Shown in pieces: positions 1 to 9,489 of a stretch of 64,000 nucleotides of DNA (within the stretch, counting starts at the first letter, position 1; the number at the start of each line of letters is the position of its first letter). The position numbers and the translations under genes were made by a program. Source of the DNA: Bacteroidota bacterium. Lineage in GTDB: Bacteria > Bacteroidota > Rhodothermia > Rhodothermales > Bin80. Location of the stretch: NCBI GenBank assembly GCA_026709335.1, contig JAPOTE010000087.1, positions 19,016 through 83,015 on the forward strand, in the 5' to 3' direction. Under the pieces are notes generated by a model. That model worked only from the letters and a program-made list of their open reading frames with translations, made no database searches and was not told where the DNA came from.

Positions 1-20
1 GAGTGATTAGACATTTTCAT
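1..20 (-). CDS. hslU: Probable start of hslU (partial, cut by window edge)
   Basis: Only the first codons would lie in the window, reading leftwards from an ATG at 20 (or one at 14) a few bases after the hslV stop. The peptide visible is too short to identify (M-K-M-S-N-H). The assignment rests only on the widespread hslV-hslU gene order, in which the AAA+ unfoldase HslU follows its protease partner. The neighbouring sequence to the left would settle it. Confidence 0.4.
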
Positions 21-26
21 GTGATC

Positions 27-593
27 TCACTGCATATTGGTAGGCGAGTCGGCAATTTCCAATACAGTTAAAGAGTGATTTGTATAAACGCAAATATCTG
101 CGGCAATGTTGAGTGAGTCAGTTACAATCTCTTTAGCGCTTAGATGCGGGGCATGTTGAATCATGGCACGAGCAGCAGCAAGAGCAAACGAGCCACCACT
201 ACCAATGGATACAATATCGTCATCCGGTTCAATAATATCTCCGCTTCCACTGAGAAGTAACAGCTTGTCAATGGTCGCAACGACCAACAAAGCCTCTAGT
301 CTCCGCAAATATCGATCCATTCGCCAATCTTTGGCGAGTTCTACGGAGGCACGGGTCAGGTTTCCGCTGTATTGTTTGAGTTTATCTTCAAAGCGTTCAA
401 ACAGTGTAAAGGCATCTGCGGTGGACCCAGCAAAGCCGGCTAGAATTTTCCCCTCATATAATCTGCGGACTTTCTGTGCCTTATGTTTCATTACCGTACT
501 TCCCAGAGTAGCCTGCCCATCTGAGCCAAGAGCAACCTTGTCGTGCCGCCGCACACCTATGACTGTCGTGCCGTGCAATGTAGGCCCCTTCAT
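27..593 (-). CDS. hslV: ATP-dependent protease proteolytic subunit HslV (ClpQ)
   Basis: HslV forms the double-hexamer proteolytic core of the cytoplasmic HslUV protease, a threonine protease related to the proteasome beta subunit. The 188-residue length fits the family. After an 8-residue propeptide the conserved T9-T10 pair appears, T9 being the expected nucleophile once processed. The motif GSDGQATLG (residues 23-31), K41 in QKVRR and the GSGG turn at 131-134 match the catalytic surroundings of the family, as does AKDWR (87-91). The ATG at 593 leaves exactly the expected short propeptide. The unfoldase partner probably starts at the window edge just downstream. A 153-bp gap separates it from dacB upstream, so it may have its own promoter. 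Identification is very secure. Confidence 0.97.
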   Translation of the reverse strand: MKGPTLHGTTVIGVRRHDKVALGSDGQATLGSTVMKHKAQKVRRLYEGKILAGFAGSTADAFTLFERFEDKLKQYSGNLTRASVELAKDWRMDRYLRRLEALLVVATIDKLLLLSGSGDIIEPDDDIVSIGSGGSFALAAARAMIQHAPHLSAKEIVTDSLNIAADICVYTNHSLTVLEIADSPTNMQ

Positions 594-746
594 TCTGTCA
601 CGTATATTGTCGAATTGGAGCAGTTGAATTTATCAAGATAATCAGCGCATGCCCCAGTGCGCCCATCTAATTAAGTCGGGGGGAGCCCCGGTCGATTAGG
701 CTATCTTGGCCTGTTTAACCGAGGAACGGATCAACGTACAGCATTG

Positions 747-2216
747 CTATTTGTTTCTTTCGGGGGTAGACTCAATGAGCATATTTACAAATGAATCCTG
801 GATCTCACGAATCACCGCGGCTCGCCCCTGGTAATGATTTGCAAAAATTACAAATGCAAGTAAAGATCCATTCGGAGGCATGATATACCCTGCAAGAGAG
901 CTAACATTTCCAAGCGTGCCGGTCTTGGCCCGTACACGTCCGTATCCAGGAGAGTTTCCAATGAATCTGTATTCAAGCGTGCCATCCTGTCCCGCGATAG
1001 CCAGTGAAGCGAGAAATGAATCCCATACCTCGGGGGCAGGGTGCGCTGCCATATAGCGGAGCAGCTTGATCGTCATAGCAGGGGTTACCAGGTTTTTGCG
1101 TGAGAGGCCTGAGCCATCCACTAACTGTATTCGCTCAGAATCAATATCTGCTCTGGCATAGGTTCTCATGGAGGAAGCAATGCCCATCGCAGCCGAACCT
1201 GGCTCAAACTCTTCATCCGGATTTGGGTATTTTTGCCCCAAGGTTTTCAAGAGATGCTCCGCATAGAGGTTGTGACTCTCTTTATTGACGGTTGCAATCA
1301 GTTCAGATATAGGAGGAGAAGTATGGCTTGCAACAATTTTAGCCTCCGAGTAAGTAAAATCTTTGGATACATCGTCGATGTCCAGGAGCTGTCCATGAAC
1401 ATGAATATTCCTCGATGCAAGCACCGAGTTAAAGGCATGCACAAAATAGAGTGTCGGATTATGGATTGCGATTGCTTCAGGATCTGATCGGCCAAGAGGT
1501 ACCTCACTAGATACGATGATCCGATTTGATTCGGGGAATCGGATATGGCCTTCGACAAGACTCTTCCCTCGCGGGATAGTTTGGGTTTGATTGTCAATAT
1601 TTAGATAGCTTTGAAGCTCAGGAGTAACCGTTAAATTTCCCTTTTGTCCAAGGCTTGTCGGATATGCATGCAGGTCTACAATCGCATCATGAAAGGTCAA
1701 TCCGCTGATCTGCGCAGCATATCCAAAGGTCAGATCCTCCCAGCTCCAGTCTGCGCCCAAGGGTACGTCATCAAATATATTGTCGTCACCAATAATATCA
1801 CCATGGATTTCATGTATACCGAGTTTAGAAAGAGAATCTGCAAACACATGGAACAAATCCATTGAGTTGGAATCAGGCGCCCCGGTGGATGGGTCTCCTG
1901 ACCCTCGTACAATCAAGTTTCCATTGAGTACATGTCCGTTTAAGGATCCTTCCATATAGAGTTGAGTCACATAGCGATAGTTGGGTCCCAGTTGATCGAG
2001 CACAGCAGAAGTAGTATACAATTTTGTGACGGAGGCAGGCATGAAGCTACGTTCTGCGTTGCGCATAAATAGAGTATCTCCAGAGGCTACATCAACTACC
2101 ATAACACCCCACCATGCATTGGGTCGGGCATCCAGGATGGCATCCAGTGGGTTTTGCGCCCTGCAAAGGTTACCTGTGAGCAAGATCAATGCGATGAAAC
2201 AGCTTAATGTGCGCAT
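747..2216 (-). CDS. dacB: D-alanyl-D-alanine carboxypeptidase/endopeptidase (PBP4 type)
   Basis: A periplasmic low-molecular-mass class C penicillin-binding protein (peptidase S13) that trims D-Ala from, or cleaves cross-links in, peptidoglycan. A hydrophobic signal peptide (about residues 1-20) is followed by the three active-site motifs: SxxK at S62-V-T-K65, SxN as SHN at 314-316, and KTG at 431-433 (AKTGTLGNVSSLAGY). The wide spacing between SxxK and SxN reflects the insert domains typical of PBP4. Length 489 is normal. The ATG at 2216 lies 9 bp downstream of the mreC stop, so it is probably co-transcribed with mreB-mreC. It occupies the position where mreD is often found. The family call is secure; whether the carboxypeptidase or endopeptidase activity dominates is not visible. 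Confidence 0.95.
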   Translation of the reverse strand: MRTLSCFIALILLTGNLCRAQNPLDAILDARPNAWWGVMVVDVASGDTLFMRNAERSFMPASVTKLYTTSAVLDQLGPNYRYVTQLYMEGSLNGHVLNGNLIVRGSGDPSTGAPDSNSMDLFHVFADSLSKLGIHEIHGDIIGDDNIFDDVPLGADWSWEDLTFGYAAQISGLTFHDAIVDLHAYPTSLGQKGNLTVTPELQSYLNIDNQTQTIPRGKSLVEGHIRFPESNRIIVSSEVPLGRSDPEAIAIHNPTLYFVHAFNSVLASRNIHVHGQLLDIDDVSKDFTYSEAKIVASHTSPPISELIATVNKESHNLYAEHLLKTLGQKYPNPDEEFEPGSAAMGIASSMRTYARADIDSERIQLVDGSGLSRKNLVTPAMTIKLLRYMAAHPAPEVWDSFLASLAIAGQDGTLEYRFIGNSPGYGRVRAKTGTLGNVSSLAGYIMPPNGSLLAFVIFANHYQGRAAVIREIQDSFVNMLIESTPERNK

Positions 2217-2225
2217 AAGAACAGT

Positions 2226-3050
2226 TCAATTAATGGGAGGAAAATCTGGGATGGAATCTGTGCGTTCCGCCCGCCGCAATATTATGAATGCAAAATGGGT
2301 GGTATGCAGTGGAGACGCAGGCCGGAGTTTGATGGTCCAGAAATTGCCTCCAGGCTGTGTTTGAAAGCCGGCAATGGTCCCAATGGGAATGTTCGGTGGA
2401 AATATTTCGCTGGCTTCGTGAGTGATAACACGTTGCCCTTTTTGAACGGGAACTGTTTTGACGACGTCATGAAAGATCAGAGAATCGGGTGTACTGTCTT
2501 TTCCCGAAACAATCCCTATAGATCCGAGAGTATCAATCATGGCAGGCACATGAAATTGTGAATGCAGGTAGGGCATGACTTGGCTGTACCCGGAGCTTAC
2601 ATGAACAATGCGTCCCAAAATTCCTTTATGGCTGATCACAGCCATATTTACTTCCACTCCCTGATCACTTCCAACATTGAGAGTCAGAAAATTAGTGGCC
2701 CCGTAGGGTTCACGGGCGATGATGCGGGCTGCAAGGGTTTCAAATTCATACATTTGTTGCCATCCCAATGCCCGTCTCAGCTGTTCATTCTGTTGGCCGG
2801 CGATTCGCAGCCGGGCGAGTTCAGTGGTCAATTTCAGGTTGGCGCTACGGAGTTCCTGATTCTCATTGATGGAGAGGAGGATTTCAGTGGCCCAGTTCAT
2901 TCGATATTCGATGGCTCCCACCAATTTCAGGGTTTGAGCACGAACAGACCACATGAGAGAATGATTGATATTTGCCATGACCACAAGGGAGATCGTGAGC
3001 AAGCCGACCAAGAGGATGAAAGGGCGCAGGCGATAGAAGAGTTCAATCAT
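2226..3050 (-). CDS. mreC: Rod shape-determining protein MreC
   Basis: MreC is a bitopic inner-membrane protein that links cytoplasmic MreB filaments to periplasmic peptidoglycan synthases of the elongasome. The sequence shows one N-terminal transmembrane helix (about residues 12-28), a coiled coil (about 61-96, rich in E, L, R and Q) and then the beta-rich MreC domain with the typical segments LTLNVGSDQGVEVNMAVI and GILGRIVHVS. At 274 residues it is of usual length. It starts 35 bp after the mreB stop and precedes dacB by 9 bp, so the three probably form an operon. No mreD or rodA follows within the window. Confidence 0.95.
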   Translation of the reverse strand: MIELFYRLRPFILLVGLLTISLVVMANINHSLMWSVRAQTLKLVGAIEYRMNWATEILLSINENQELRSANLKLTTELARLRIAGQQNEQLRRALGWQQMYEFETLAARIIAREPYGATNFLTLNVGSDQGVEVNMAVISHKGILGRIVHVSSGYSQVMPYLHSQFHVPAMIDTLGSIGIVSGKDSTPDSLIFHDVVKTVPVQKGQRVITHEASEIFPPNIPIGTIAGFQTQPGGNFWTIKLRPASPLHTTHFAFIILRRAERTDSIPDFPPIN

Positions 3051-3085
3051 CCGTCATAGAGCCTGAACCACACTACAACTTGAGA

Positions 3086-4099
3086 TTACAGCAGAATATC
3101 GGAGTAGGAGGACACATCTTCCAGAATTTTTCCGGTACCTCGAACCACGGCGGTGAGAGGGTCATCTGCAATGTATACGGGCACATCGACACGGTTACGG
3201 ATGGCGGCATCGATTCCATATAGAAGTGCTCCGCCCCCTGTGAGCATAATTCCACGTTCAAGAATATCTGCCCCCAATTCGGGAGATGTTTTCTCTAAGC
3301 AGGCACTGACAGCTGAGCAGATATTGGTGATGACTTGGGAAAGTGCTCTGCGTACCTCTTCGGAGGTGAACACTTGTACTTTTGGCATACCGGTGCTGGA
3401 ATCCTGTCCCTTGATGGACAACTCCATTTCTGGCTCCATCGGAGCGGCACTGCCAATCTCTTGTTTCATTCGTTCCGCAGTGCGTTGTCCAATCACAAAG
3501 TTATGGTAGTGTTTGAAGTGAGACAGGATGGCCGTGTCAATTTCATTGCCGGCTACTCGCAAGGATTCATCTACGACGATTCCATTGAGAGCAATCACCG
3601 CAATTTCAGTCGTTCCCCCTCCAATATCCACAATCATATTTCCGACCGGTTCGCTCACATTCAGGCCAATTCCGATCGCGGCTGCCATCGGCTCTGCAAT
3701 CAAATGAACCTTTCGGGCACCGGCATGCTGGGCACTATCTCGAACGGTTCGTTTTTCCACCTCGGTGGTTCCACTGGGAATACAGATGACCATCTGGCGG
3801 ATGGTTTTGATCCAGCCGGTCTGCACTTTTCGGATGAGGCCGCGGATGAGTTGTTCGGCCATCTCAAAGTCGGCAATGACACCATCCTTCAGGGGACGCA
3901 CTGTTTTAATGTTGTTGTGCGTCTTTTCATGCATGGTTAATGCATTGTTTCCAATAGCAAGTACCTTATCCGTTCTGCGGTCAATCGCGACAATACTGGC
4001 CTCATTCAGAATGATTCCCTGCCCCTTGATGTAGATCAGTGTGTTGGCCGTTCCCAAATCAACGGCGACATCGGTATTGAGGTTATTATAGAACCACAT
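3086..4099 (-). CDS. mreB: Rod shape-determining actin homologue MreB
   Basis: MreB is a bacterial actin that polymerises on the inner face of the membrane and organises lateral wall synthesis. Both phosphate-binding motifs of the actin fold are present: DLGTANTLIY near residues 14-23 and DIGGGTTEIAV about residues 162-172. The adenosine motif near GGGALL in the C-terminal third and the EPMAAAIG segment are also typical. The length of 337 and the ATG at 4099 are standard. It follows purH by 41 bp on the same strand and leads the mreB-mreC-dacB set. The N-terminal MWFYNN could form a short amphipathic membrane anchor, as in other MreBs; that is inference. Confidence 0.97.
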   Translation of the reverse strand: MWFYNNLNTDVAVDLGTANTLIYIKGQGIILNEASIVAIDRRTDKVLAIGNNALTMHEKTHNNIKTVRPLKDGVIADFEMAEQLIRGLIRKVQTGWIKTIRQMVICIPSGTTEVEKRTVRDSAQHAGARKVHLIAEPMAAAIGIGLNVSEPVGNMIVDIGGGTTEIAVIALNGIVVDESLRVAGNEIDTAILSHFKHYHNFVIGQRTAERMKQEIGSAAPMEPEMELSIKGQDSSTGMPKVQVFTSEEVRRALSQVITNICSAVSACLEKTSPELGADILERGIMLTGGGALLYGIDAAIRNRVDVPVYIADDPLTAVVRGTGKILEDVSSYSDILL

Positions 4100-4140
4100 T
4101 GAATGTACTTATATTTTTGCTAAAGATATGTTTCAGTGCC

Positions 4141-5709
4141 TTAGTGTCGAAAGTGTCTTTTACCTGTAAATACCATTGCCATCCCTCGTTCGTTCGCTGC
4201 ATCAATGACCTCCTGATCTCGTATTGAGCCGCCCGGTTGTACTGCAGCAATTGCACCACTGTCCGCCGCTGCAACTAATCCATCTGGAAACGGAAAAAAT
4301 GCATCCGAAGCGATGACGCATCCTTCAAAATTTAAGCCTGATTTAGTGCCTTTGGACACTGCAATTTCTGAGGCATCAATCCGGCTCATTTGTCCAGCTC
4401 CAATTCCTATTGTTTGCTGATCTTTCGCATAGACAATGGCATTACTTTTCACATGTTTGGCGATGCGCCAGGCAAACATAAGATCTAGGAGTTCTTTCTC
4501 GGTTGGTATGCGGTCTGTGACCGGTGTGAGCGAATCTTCGTCTGCCCGAGGATCTGTTGACTGATATAGTAATCCACCGAGTGCATTACGGAGTAGATAC
4601 GTGTTGATAGCTGAGGGTTTGAATAGGATCAATCTACGGTTTTTCTTCTTTTTGAGCGACTCTAGAGCATTTGAATCAAAAGATGGTGCAATGATCAACT
4701 CCAGAAAGATACTGTCAATTGCTTCTGCCAATTCAAGAGTACAGGTTCGATTCATCACTACAATCCCACCAAATGGAGATTGTGTATCGGTTGCAAAGGC
4801 GCCATTCCAAGCCTGAACAAGCGTATCTGCGCTGGAAACCCCGCAGGGATTCGTATGCTTCAGGATCGCAATGGTCGGGGCTTCATCCGAAAATTCATGG
4901 ATGAGTGCAAGAGCAGCATCGAGATCAATCAGATTGTTGTACGAGAGCTCTTTTCCGTGAAGCTGAGTAAAGAATTGTTCCTGACTACCGTAGAAAGCCG
5001 CTTTCTGATGTGGGTTTTCCCCGTAGCGGAGTACACTTGTACGGGGGAGCTTTAGGTGAATCTGGGTTGGTAGATCATCCTCAACATCATCGTCAAAATA
5101 GTTGGTGATGGCCTGGTCATAGGCCGCCGTCATTGAAAAAGCACGATGTGCGAGGCGCCGCCTGAGATCAAGGGGAAGGTGTCCGTCGCTACCCTCGAGG
5201 GAAGACAGGATAACCGAATATTCGTGCGGTGAAGACACCACAGTGGTGTAAGCAAAATTCTTTGCTGCGGCTCGAATCATGGCAGGTCCTCCGATGTCAA
5301 TATTTTCCGCAGCAATCGCGTCATTGACATCTTGGCGCTTCACAGCTTGCTCAAAGGGATAAAGATTCACGACTACCAAGTCAATGGGTCTAATCCCATA
5401 CATTGCGAGGTCTTTTTGATCCTCTTCTGCATCTCGTCTGGCCAGAATTCCTCCATGGATTACGGGATGAAGTGTTTTCACTCGCCCTCCAAGCATGGGA
5501 GGTGCTCCCGTGACATCCGCCACGTCGGTGACGCTGAGTCCGGCCGCTCGCAGGTGAGCAGCTGTACCCCCGGAGGAAACTAATTCAATACCATACTTCT
5601 GAAGTCCCTGTGCAAACGGGATCAATCCTTTTTTATCAAAGACCGACAGTAAGGCACGGCGAGGTCGTACATGATTTGGTGCAGGAAGCTTCAGAGGTTC
5701 AATCGTCAT
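4141..5709 (-). CDS. purH: Bifunctional AICAR transformylase / IMP cyclohydrolase PurH
   Basis: PurH catalyses the last two steps of de novo purine synthesis: formylation of AICAR with 10-formyl-THF, then ring closure to IMP. The N-terminal MGS-like cyclohydrolase domain (about residues 15-160) has RRALLSVFDKKGL and GGRVKTLHP. The C-terminal transformylase domain contains KHTNPCG, whose Lys-His pair is catalytic, and the ending SGAIAAVQPGGSIRDQEVI. Length 522 is typical. The start overlaps the end of purN by 11 bp, which implies co-transcription and perhaps translational coupling. Confidence 0.97.
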   Translation of the reverse strand: MTIEPLKLPAPNHVRPRRALLSVFDKKGLIPFAQGLQKYGIELVSSGGTAAHLRAAGLSVTDVADVTGAPPMLGGRVKTLHPVIHGGILARRDAEEDQKDLAMYGIRPIDLVVVNLYPFEQAVKRQDVNDAIAAENIDIGGPAMIRAAAKNFAYTTVVSSPHEYSVILSSLEGSDGHLPLDLRRRLAHRAFSMTAAYDQAITNYFDDDVEDDLPTQIHLKLPRTSVLRYGENPHQKAAFYGSQEQFFTQLHGKELSYNNLIDLDAALALIHEFSDEAPTIAILKHTNPCGVSSADTLVQAWNGAFATDTQSPFGGIVVMNRTCTLELAEAIDSIFLELIIAPSFDSNALESLKKKKNRRLILFKPSAINTYLLRNALGGLLYQSTDPRADEDSLTPVTDRIPTEKELLDLMFAWRIAKHVKSNAIVYAKDQQTIGIGAGQMSRIDASEIAVSKGTKSGLNFEGCVIASDAFFPFPDGLVAAADSGAIAAVQPGGSIRDQEVIDAANERGMAMVFTGKRHFRH

Positions 5710-6325
5710 GGATAGTTGGCGTAATTGAGACGTGTCGGCCTTCTACCTGAACACGCCCTTGTGCGATCAGATGAATAGCTTTTGGGAAAAGCTGATGTTC
5801 GATATCTAGGATTCGCGAGGCCAGGGAATCAGGTGTGTCATCTGTCAAAACCGGAACTCTTTCCTGGATCAGAATGGGTCCAGTATCATATTCTTCATCG
5901 ACAAAGTGAACCGTCGCCCCGCTGAAAGTTTCTTTTGCTTTGATCACTGCTTCATGGACATATCTTCCATAGAGGCCTTTGCCTCCGAAGCGTGGTAACA
6001 GAGAAGGGTGAATATTGAGGATCCGTCCCTGGAACAGTTCAATCAATTTAGGCGGAATTTTTGATAGATATCCAGCGAGCGCGATTAAATCAATTTTTTC
6101 TTTGTGCAAGAGAGCACGTAGCTTCTCAATATACAGTTCTTCGTTTTCGAAGCTACCAGGGGACAAAACGTGCGCAGGAATTTCCAGTTGTTCAGCTCGT
6201 TTGAGTACACCAGCCTGAGCTCGGTTACTGATCAGAAGGGCAACCCTATACTCTCGGGCACGTTCTGCAAGTGCCTGAAAATTCGATCCTCCTCCGGAGG
6301 CAAAGACCGCGACACGCAAACCCAT
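5699..6325 (-). CDS. purN: Phosphoribosylglycinamide formyltransferase PurN
   Basis: PurN transfers a formyl group from 10-formyl-THF to GAR in the third step of purine synthesis. The 208-residue sequence starts with VAVFASGGGSNFQAL, the phosphoribosyl-binding loop. It carries the catalytic NIHPSLLP (Asn and His) about residues 104-111 and the catalytic Asp in DTGPI near residue 148. The C-terminal HxLFPKAIHLIAQGRV stretch is also typical. It overlaps the start of purH downstream by 11 bp. A 344-bp gap upstream on the minus strand probably holds the promoter of the purN-purH unit, but no clear element was recognised. Confidence 0.96.
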   Translation of the reverse strand: MGLRVAVFASGGGSNFQALAERAREYRVALLISNRAQAGVLKRAEQLEIPAHVLSPGSFENEELYIEKLRALLHKEKIDLIALAGYLSKIPPKLIELFQGRILNIHPSLLPRFGGKGLYGRYVHEAVIKAKETFSGATVHFVDEEYDTGPILIQERVPVLTDDTPDSLASRILDIEHQLFPKAIHLIAQGRVQVEGRHVSITPTIHDD

Positions 6326-6669
6326 TTCAAATTTAAGACAGGTTCAAGAGGAATGACAGAACAATCCGAGAATTCCAAATCATTAGATCCTCTCTTGTTA
6401 CGGCTTGGACAATTCCAGGAAGGCCACATTCTTTTCGATCTCAACAGCGCATCTTGCAGATAGAGAGCGGACAATTCTTGGGTCACTCACAGCCGGTAAA
6501 TATCATATGAAGGATCTCATGTCTGAGCAGGAATTTACAACAAAATCAGACACAAGATGTTCACGAATTCTGTCAAGTTTCGTTGAATCTACCAGTATTG
6601 TTCATGGATGCTCGAGCGTCACCCACACAGTCATTTGTTAGTACAATAGGATGGCATGAAAGGACGTGA
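6326..6669. other. Intergenic region between purN and the LD-carboxypeptidase gene
   Basis: This 344-bp stretch lies between two minus-strand genes. Short open frames occur on both strands, but none has a convincing start, composition or motif. The part next to 6326 probably contains the purN-purH promoter; a TAAATTTG string resembling the Bacteroidota -7 element sits only a few bases before the ATG and is too close to rely on. No RNA gene was recognised. Confidence 0.5.
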
Positions 6670-7578
6670 TCATTTGGTGACGGGTTCCAAGATCTCAAGG
6701 CATGCACGGTGGGGATCTACAGTGAGTGTGGCAGTTACTCCTACGGGGAGTATTTTACGAGGCAGAAAATGCCCATAATTCAACCCTGACGCTATCGGCC
6801 ATGAATATCTGCTCACACAGTTGAGGATAGCTTCACGCACACTAATGTCGGTTTTGGTTTCCGTTGACTTATTTCCGGTAAAGGCCCCCACGACTAAACC
6901 TCCAAGTTCAGCAAGGATTCCTGCATTGTTCAATTGAGTCAGGAGTCCATCAATTCTATAGGGCGGTTCATTGACATCTTCAATGAACAGAATCCTGCCC
7001 CTTAAGTCGGGCAGATATCTGGAGCCGATCAAACGTACGATCATAGATAGGTTTCCTCCCAGCAGGGTTCCGGTACATTGGCCGGCGCGGACGGTTTCCA
7101 GCCCTTCAAATGGATCAGGGAGCTGTCCTTCAAGTAATCTTCGGACATCTGCTTTCATGCCAGCGTTCAACTCACTCCACTCCAAAACGACGGGTCCTGA
7201 AATTGACCGCCACCCGGCATATTTGAAAAGTGAAAGTTGCAGTGCAGTGATGTCGCTGTATCCAATCAGGATCCCCGGCGAGTGCCGTGCTGCGGCATAG
7301 TTAATTTGATCTAGAATGCGGAGACATCCATATCCTCCACGAATGGCAATCAGATATCTTGTTCTGTCAAGCATCTGATTAAATTGGGACGCCCGCTCGG
7401 AGTCTGTGCCACTCAGGTATTCGCGCCGGGAGAGCTGACTGCTATCCCAGTGATATGGATAGCCATCTGCAAACAATGCATTTAATCCACGATCCAGTTT
7501 TTCAGAAACTCTTGGAGCGCTTGCGGGCGCAACAACTCCAAGCGCTTGGTCAGGTTGCCATACTGGGCAATAAGCCAT
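6670..7578 (-). CDS. LD-carboxypeptidase (peptidase family S66, LdcA/MccF-like)
   Basis: S66 serine peptidases cleave amide bonds preceding a D-amino acid or nucleotide-like group. LdcA members recycle murein tetrapeptides in the cytoplasm, and MccF members give microcin C immunity. The N-terminal VVAPAS and RGGYGCLRIL segments are family hallmarks. The expected triad can be placed: Ser108 in GYSDITAL, Glu200 in LFIEDVNEPPYRIDG, and His270 in NYGHFLPRKILPVG. The length of 302 is standard and there is no signal peptide, which agrees with a cytoplasmic recycling role. It is transcribed divergently from the wbqC-like gene, with about 65 bp between the starts. The sequence does not separate LdcA from MccF; LdcA is the more common role. 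Confidence 0.9.
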   Translation of the reverse strand: MAYCPVWQPDQALGVVAPASAPRVSEKLDRGLNALFADGYPYHWDSSQLSRREYLSGTDSERASQFNQMLDRTRYLIAIRGGYGCLRILDQINYAAARHSPGILIGYSDITALQLSLFKYAGWRSISGPVVLEWSELNAGMKADVRRLLEGQLPDPFEGLETVRAGQCTGTLLGGNLSMIVRLIGSRYLPDLRGRILFIEDVNEPPYRIDGLLTQLNNAGILAELGGLVVGAFTGNKSTETKTDISVREAILNCVSRYSWPIASGLNYGHFLPRKILPVGVTATLTVDPHRACLEILEPVTK

Positions 7579-7643
7579 AATTTATAGGAGTAAAAACATG
7601 CTTTTTCAGTAAACGAACCATTTGGTAGAATGGTTGGATTCAA

Positions 7644-8330
7644 ATGGCTCAGAGGATTGTAATACGGCCTCCTGAATATTGGCCGGGGCTGGCGTTTGCT
7701 GCGTTGATGCAGGCGGCAGATATTGTGGTTTTGGCGGATACATTTCAGTATAGTCGACAATCATTACAGAATCGTATGCGTATTCGAAATCCCGACGGGT
7801 GGCAGTGGGTCTCCGTGCCATTGAAAGCAGGGCAGCACGGGCAACCACAGTTCCTCACCAGGATTCGACCCGTGCCAGGTTGGCGAAAACGTCATTGGAA
7901 GGCAATCCTGTATAATTATAGCCAATCTCCGTATTTTGATCATTACAAAGATTCAATCAGGTCTCTGTATCTACAGGACTGGAAGTATCTTGGAGAGTTG
8001 AATATTGCAACGGCTCGGCTGGTTCATCAGTGGCTGGGTGGATCCTCTCCTCTATTGCCTGCAAATGAGTTGGAAGGTGCTCCCGACAGCATGGAGAAAG
8101 TCTTGGAATGCTGGCCGGAAGCTGACTTGTTGGCACCGGCAGGGATCCCCGAACCATTGTCGGCTCATCGGTTGTATTTTTCATCTCCAAACTATCGCCA
8201 AACGTTCGCCGGGTTTGTTACAGGGATGACCGTTCTGGACTTGATTTTTAATTATGGACCCGAGAGCAGGGGTTTACTTTGTGCCGGCACACGAATTCAA
8301 CTCGTTGACATAAAACAAAGCAGCAAATGA
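7644..8330 (+). CDS. WbqC family protein
   Basis: This 228-residue soluble protein matches the WbqC-like family. Hallmarks are the N-terminal YWPGLAFAALMQAADIVV, the following DTFQYSRQSLQNR, the WQWVSVPLK strand, and WRKRHWKAILYNYSQSPYF. The family is often found near O-antigen or surface polysaccharide genes and in Bacteroidota genomes; the original WbqC was named from an O-antigen cluster, and the reaction is not established. Here no polysaccharide genes adjoin it. Its last codons overlap the start of the MscS-type gene in an ATGA arrangement (8327-8330), so the two are probably translated together. Confidence 0.85.
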   Translation: MAQRIVIRPPEYWPGLAFAALMQAADIVVLADTFQYSRQSLQNRMRIRNPDGWQWVSVPLKAGQHGQPQFLTRIRPVPGWRKRHWKAILYNYSQSPYFDHYKDSIRSLYLQDWKYLGELNIATARLVHQWLGGSSPLLPANELEGAPDSMEKVLECWPEADLLAPAGIPEPLSAHRLYFSSPNYRQTFAGFVTGMTVLDLIFNYGPESRGLLCAGTRIQLVDIKQSSK

Positions 8331-9421
8331 ATCTTTCTTTTTTAGTGGAAGAGATATTGTGGGGAATCGCAATCGGTCAACTGATCTTAGCGGGAGTGAT
8401 TCTCCTGTTGGGGGTTCTGGCTCAGACCGTTTCGAGGCGTTTATTGTCTTGGACCATCGGTCGATGGACCAGGGACAGAGATACGATTTTACTGGATGAT
8501 GTAAATCGACTTTTGGTCAAGCCACTCAGTTTTTTGATCAATGTTGCGCTCTGGAATGTGGTAATTGGCATTTTAAGCCTTCCGCAAGAACCCCTGAATA
8601 TTCACCTCTGGGCGAGCAGGATTGGAATGGCCGCCATGACAATTGTAATAGGCTACTGTGCAATTCATGTAATAGATGTCTTTGCAGGAGTTGCGGCCCG
8701 GGTTACTGAAAAAACGGAAACAAAACTGGATGATCAATTGGTAAATCCGATTAGCAATATCGTCAAAATATTGACGATATTGTTTCTGATTGCAACTGTT
8801 CTGGGGCAGTTCGGGTATTCGGCCGCCGGTCTGATTGCAAGTTTGAGTATCGGCGGGTTGGCAGTCGCATTTGCTGCAAAAGATACTCTGGCAAACGTGT
8901 TCGGCTCCATCGTGATATTCAGTGAGCGGCCGTTTCAGATTGGCGATGTAGTGGAAATCAATGGGATTACAGGAGCGGTGGAAGAAGTCGGGATTCGTAG
9001 CACACGGATTCGGCAGTTTGACAGGACAATTTCCATTATTCCGAATCAGATCTTTACGACGTCAGAGATCTGCAATCTTTCTATGCGCAATTCACGGCGG
9101 GTTCGCTTTGAAGTGACCTTGACACATGAGGCAACCGTAGCACAGCTGGATCAATTTATGACTTCAATCAAGGACTCACTTGAAGAGCGAGATGATCTTC
9201 GTACGGATGAGAGTATGGTTCGGCTAACTAGATTGGATACCAGTGGTATCAGTGTCTTGGTACAGGCCTTTACCATTTCATCCGATTTTGAAGAATTCAT
9301 GGTGAGCCAAGAAGAGATTCTGATGACTGCCCGCAAATTGGTGGAAGAGCAGGCGCTTCCCATCATGCCTACGAAGGAAATTCGCCTTTCTGGCCAAACT
9401 AAATCCAGTACAACAGACTGA
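8327..9421 (+). CDS. Small-conductance mechanosensitive channel (MscS family)
   Basis: MscS channels open under membrane tension and release solutes during hypo-osmotic shock. The 364-residue protein has several N-terminal membrane helices (about residues 10-35, 65-85, 100-120 and 145-165). These lead to the pore-lining TM3 with a Gly/Ala pattern in LIASLSIGGLAVAFAAKDTLANVFGS, written here only in part. The beta domain follows: FQIGDVVEINGITGAVEEVG and STRIRQFDR are classic. The C-terminal alpha-beta domain ends near residue 355. It is longer than E. coli MscS because of one or two extra N-terminal helices. It is coupled to wbqC by a 4-bp overlap. Confidence 0.93.
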   Translation: MNLSFLVEEILWGIAIGQLILAGVILLLGVLAQTVSRRLLSWTIGRWTRDRDTILLDDVNRLLVKPLSFLINVALWNVVIGILSLPQEPLNIHLWASRIGMAAMTIVIGYCAIHVIDVFAGVAARVTEKTETKLDDQLVNPISNIVKILTILFLIATVLGQFGYSAAGLIASLSIGGLAVAFAAKDTLANVFGSIVIFSERPFQIGDVVEINGITGAVEEVGIRSTRIRQFDRTISIIPNQIFTTSEICNLSMRNSRRVRFEVTLTHEATVAQLDQFMTSIKDSLEERDDLRTDESMVRLTRLDTSGISVLVQAFTISSDFEEFMVSQEEILMTARKLVEEQALPIMPTKEIRLSGQTKSSTTD

Positions 9422-9489
9422 CATGTCTGGAGTAATTTGTTGAGAACTCTTCACAGGTTCCTATATTTCGATGATCAATCTGTTACCCC

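Noticed and set aside
684..700. Short GC-rich hairpin (CGGGG/CCCCG) between dacB and hslV
   Set aside because: A stem of only 5 bp and no T-run on either strand, so not a supported terminator.
6326..6345. TAAATTTG resembling a Bacteroidota -7 promoter element before purN
   Set aside because: It lies only a few bases from the ATG and no matching -33 element was found.
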